DNA of 64,000 bases. Origin: Desulfotruncus arcticus DSM 17038. GTDB lineage: Bacteria; Bacillota; Desulfotomaculia; Desulfotomaculales; Desulfallaceae. The stretch spans positions 124,001 through 188,000 of the forward strand of contig NZ_FOOX01000009.1 in NCBI RefSeq assembly GCF_900113335.1, read 5' to 3'. The translations under genes were made by a program, and so were the position numbers. Positions 61,997 through 64,000 of the stretch are shown in pieces (position 1 is the stretch's first letter; every line of letters starts with the position of its first letter). The notes beneath the pieces were generated by a model, which made no database searches, was not told the DNA's origin, and was given only the letters and a program-made list of their open reading frames with translations.

Positions 61997-62995
61997 ATGG
62001 CGTTGGACTGTATTGAGGTATTTGACAGCCTGGCGTTGGACGCGCTCAAAAAATATGGCATGGAGAAAACCTGTCAAACAAGGCTGCTGCAGATTTCTGA
62101 AAATATCACTTATCTCGTGGAAAATAAAGACACCCTGGCCAGGGAAGCGGTTCTGCGCATCAGCCGCCCGGGCTATCACACCATAGAGGAATTGCGTGAT
62201 GAAATTATATGGCTGAAGGAAATAAAAAACTATACACCGATCATCGTAGCAGATCCGGTTAAGGGCCGGGATGGTTCGTATGTGCAGATTATTTCCAGTT
62301 GGTTGACTAACTCGACCTACGCCTGTGTCATGTATGAATTTTTGGCAGGCAGTGCGCCGGATGAAAACGATGAACAAGAAGTGGTCAAACAGTTTACGGA
62401 TCTGGGTGCCACCACTGCTTATTTACACAGGCAAGCCAAAATGTGGAATAATGCCGGGAACCTGAACCGCTTTACTTGGAACTATGAAACGATGATCGGC
62501 GATAATGCCAAGTGGGGCAGTTGGAAGGAAGCGGCGGATTTAACTCTCGACGCTAAACGATTGTTGGAAAGAACCAGTGAGGTTATTAAGAAGAGACTTG
62601 ATGCTTACGGCATAACCAGGGAGCGGTTTGGTTTGATTCACGCGGATTTGCGTCTGGCCAATTTGTTAATTGAAGATGATCAGATCAAGGTCATTGACTT
62701 TGATGATTGTGGTTTTGGCTGGTTTTTGCACGATTTGGCATCAGCTGTCAGTTTTGTTGAAACAAAGCCCATCACACCTGACCTGATTGCATCGTGGCTT
62801 GAGGGATATAGCAAGGTCGAGCGTTTAACACAAGAGGATTTGGCAGAGATTGACACCTTTGTGATGCAACGCAGGCTGCAGTTGCTGGCCTGGATTACCA
62901 GCCACTTTGACAGCGATCCGGTTAAAGAATTAAGTTTGGGATTTACTGAGGGCACAGCCATGCTGGCGGAAAGATACTTAACAAAATTTGCTTAA
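61997..62995 (+). CDS. APH/choline-kinase-family small-molecule kinase
   Basis: About 332 residues from ATG 61997, with GAGGTG 6 bases upstream; GTG 61988 is possible. The kinase catalytic motif HADLRLANLL and the metal site VIDFDDCGFGWFLHDLA are complete. It resembles homoserine-kinase-II/hydroxylysine-kinase-like enzymes. Substrate is probably an amine or amino alcohol brought in by the permease downstream. Middle gene of the operon. Confidence 0.85.
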   Translation: MALDCIEVFDSLALDALKKYGMEKTCQTRLLQISENITYLVENKDTLAREAVLRISRPGYHTIEELRDEIIWLKEIKNYTPIIVADPVKGRDGSYVQIISSWLTNSTYACVMYEFLAGSAPDENDEQEVVKQFTDLGATTAYLHRQAKMWNNAGNLNRFTWNYETMIGDNAKWGSWKEAADLTLDAKRLLERTSEVIKKRLDAYGITRERFGLIHADLRLANLLIEDDQIKVIDFDDCGFGWFLHDLASAVSFVETKPITPDLIASWLEGYSKVERLTQEDLAEIDTFVMQRRLQLLAWITSHFDSDPVKELSLGFTEGTAMLAERYLTKFA

Positions 62996-63050
62996 GTGAA
63001 TGTTCGAAAAGGAGCACGTTTCAATTATTCAATCTTGGGAGGGAATGATT

Positions 63051-64000
63051 ATGAGCACTTCAACAAGTGCAACAACAAGTGCAGCAAGAAGTACAACAAA
63101 AAGCACAACAGCGATTAAAGTGCCACGGCTCAACAAAGGAAATGCCTTGCAGAGGTCAATGAATCTTCTGTATGTTTATGCCATGGCCACAGGTGCAATT
63201 TATACATTCATGTTTTACTGGGACGGCATTTTTATGTCCTATACCGGCCCGGCAACCTTCTTGGCCTATGCCATCATGACAGCGGCAGTGCTGCCCATCG
63301 CTTTTGTTTATGCGGAGCTTTCCACCATGCTTCCAAGTACCGGCTCATCGCTGGTATTTAACACAATCGGCATCAACAGGCATGCGGGGTTCTGGTCCAG
63401 TTGGCTGATCATGATGGCTTGGGCTGCAGTACCCGCCGCGGGTACCCTGGGTATTATCGACTGGCTCAATTACCAGTTCGGTCTGAATCTAACAGGCACG
63501 AATGAGGTAATAGTGGGCACCGTTGCCTTGGCTGTATGGTGTGGTTTAAGTCTGGTTAAAAATGTTGTGGCCGGCAAGGTACAGACAGCCATGTTGTTCC
63601 TTAGTATCGCCGGAGTGGTATTAACCGCAACTTTATATCTTGTATCCAGTAATTGGAGTATGGAAAATTTTGACCATTTCTTCGCCACCTCTTTAAACGG
63701 CGGCGGCGCATCCGGCAATGGCGGCTGGATAGGTTGGATCATCGGTGCGGCATTTATGATTACCCCGTTCTTTGGGTTTGAAACAGTTCCTGCTATGGTT
63801 GAGGAAGGTACCTTCCCTATTAAGGAACAGAAAAAGGCCATTCTCGGCTCAGTGATAACTTGCGGCGCCATCTATGTAATCTTCTACTTTGCGCTTGCCG
63901 GTATGGCACCCTGGGCAACTTTGACCGAGGGTGGCAGCAGTGCCCCGTTTATCTCCATCAAGGCGTTTTTTGAGGCTTACGGTTGGGCAAAGTACGCATT
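63051..64000 (+). CDS. APC-family amino acid/amine permease (3' end outside window)
   Basis: GGGAGGG precedes ATG 63051. The first ~22 residues are a Ser/Thr/Ala-rich low-complexity tail made by a short degenerate DNA repeat. Hydrophobic segments of an APC transporter follow (LLYVYAMATGAIYTF, LPIAFVYAELSTMLPSTG, and more). About 317 residues are visible and the frame stays open to the end. Probably imports the substrate of the kinase/aminotransferase pair. Confidence 0.88.
   Translation, partial: MSTSTSATTSAARSTTKSTTAIKVPRLNKGNALQRSMNLLYVYAMATGAIYTFMFYWDGIFMSYTGPATFLAYAIMTAAVLPIAFVYAELSTMLPSTGSSLVFNTIGINRHAGFWSSWLIMMAWAAVPAAGTLGIIDWLNYQFGLNLTGTNEVIVGTVALAVWCGLSLVKNVVAGKVQTAMLFLSIAGVVLTATLYLVSSNWSMENFDHFFATSLNGGGASGNGGWIGWIIGAAFMITPFFGFETVPAMVEEGTFPIKEQKKAILGSVITCGAIYVIFYFALAGMAPWATLTEGGSSAPFISIKAFFEAYGWAKYA

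Noticed and set aside
63470-63871. Minus-strand frame opposite the permease
   Set aside because: Antisense shadow of a transmembrane gene.

Overview
The window looks like a chromosomal segment of an anaerobic, low-to-medium GC Firmicute of the Peptococcaceae type (Desulfotomaculum/Pelotomaculum-like). This is inferred from gene content: a trimeric NAD/ferredoxin [FeFe] hydrogenase with a sensory hydrogenase, ADP-forming acyl-CoA synthetase, many sigma-54 and AraC/YesN regulators, strong GGAGG ribosome sites and frequent TTG/GTG starts. I saw no rRNA, tRNA, CRISPR array or complete insertion sequence.

Layout. 1-8.3 kb: a leftward hydrogenase operon hydC-hydB-hydA, then a sensory PAS hydrogenase, a SpoIIE-type phosphatase and an NAD(P)-binding protein. 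It is read from a clear sigma-A promoter overlapped by a Rex-like operator. 8.3-16.4 kb: PspC, fused ADP-forming acyl-CoA synthetase with a DRTGG/BioD-like partner, HAD phosphatase, DUF815 ATPase, an unknown protein and an RluA-type pseudouridine synthase. Three copies of one structured repeat lie in this first quarter. 16.4-20 kb: a five-gene leftward operon of a double-headed dynamin-like GTPase and four small, mostly coiled-coil proteins. 20-24.9 kb: methyltransferase, AbrB/Doc toxin-antitoxin pair, pentapeptide protein, gene remnants, and a PLP decarboxylase. 25-37 kb: alanine dehydrogenase, PocR-type two-component pair, degenerate PTS enzyme I C-domain, a zinc phospholipase C-like protein, MurJ, ArsR, YhcC-type radical SAM protein, VanW and GAPDH. 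36.6-48.7 kb: an acetoin/2,3-butanediol catabolic regulon. 48.9-58.9 kb: methyltransferase, then an island with a creatinase-like M24 protein, MHS transporter, amidohydrolase and LysR, bordered by decayed relatives of its own genes, a LarB scrap, truncated Rpn and truncated phytoene-desaturase-like genes. 59-64 kb: atypical response regulator, tandem hairpin repeats, and an aminotransferase-kinase-permease operon running off the end.

How the genes work together. The best-supported new picture is the acetoin regulon. A sigma-54 activator of the AcoR type sits among three -24/-12 promoters. Upstream of each promoter is a 17-bp imperfect palindrome of the form TGTNC(N7)CGNACA or close to it. The targets are a DUF6506/Lin0512 pair, butanediol dehydrogenase plus acetoin reductase, and acoABXC with a fused lipB-lipA. 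AcoC carries an AhpD-like CxxCxxxH domain at its C-terminus. Acetyl-CoA from acetoin could be turned into acetate and ATP by the ADP-forming synthetase, and reducing power could leave as H2 through HydABC; this link is inference.

The main candidates for undescribed biology are the dynamin operon, the structured leader repeat directly upstream of start codons, the tandem hairpin leader of the aminotransferase operon, and the E2-AhpD fusion.
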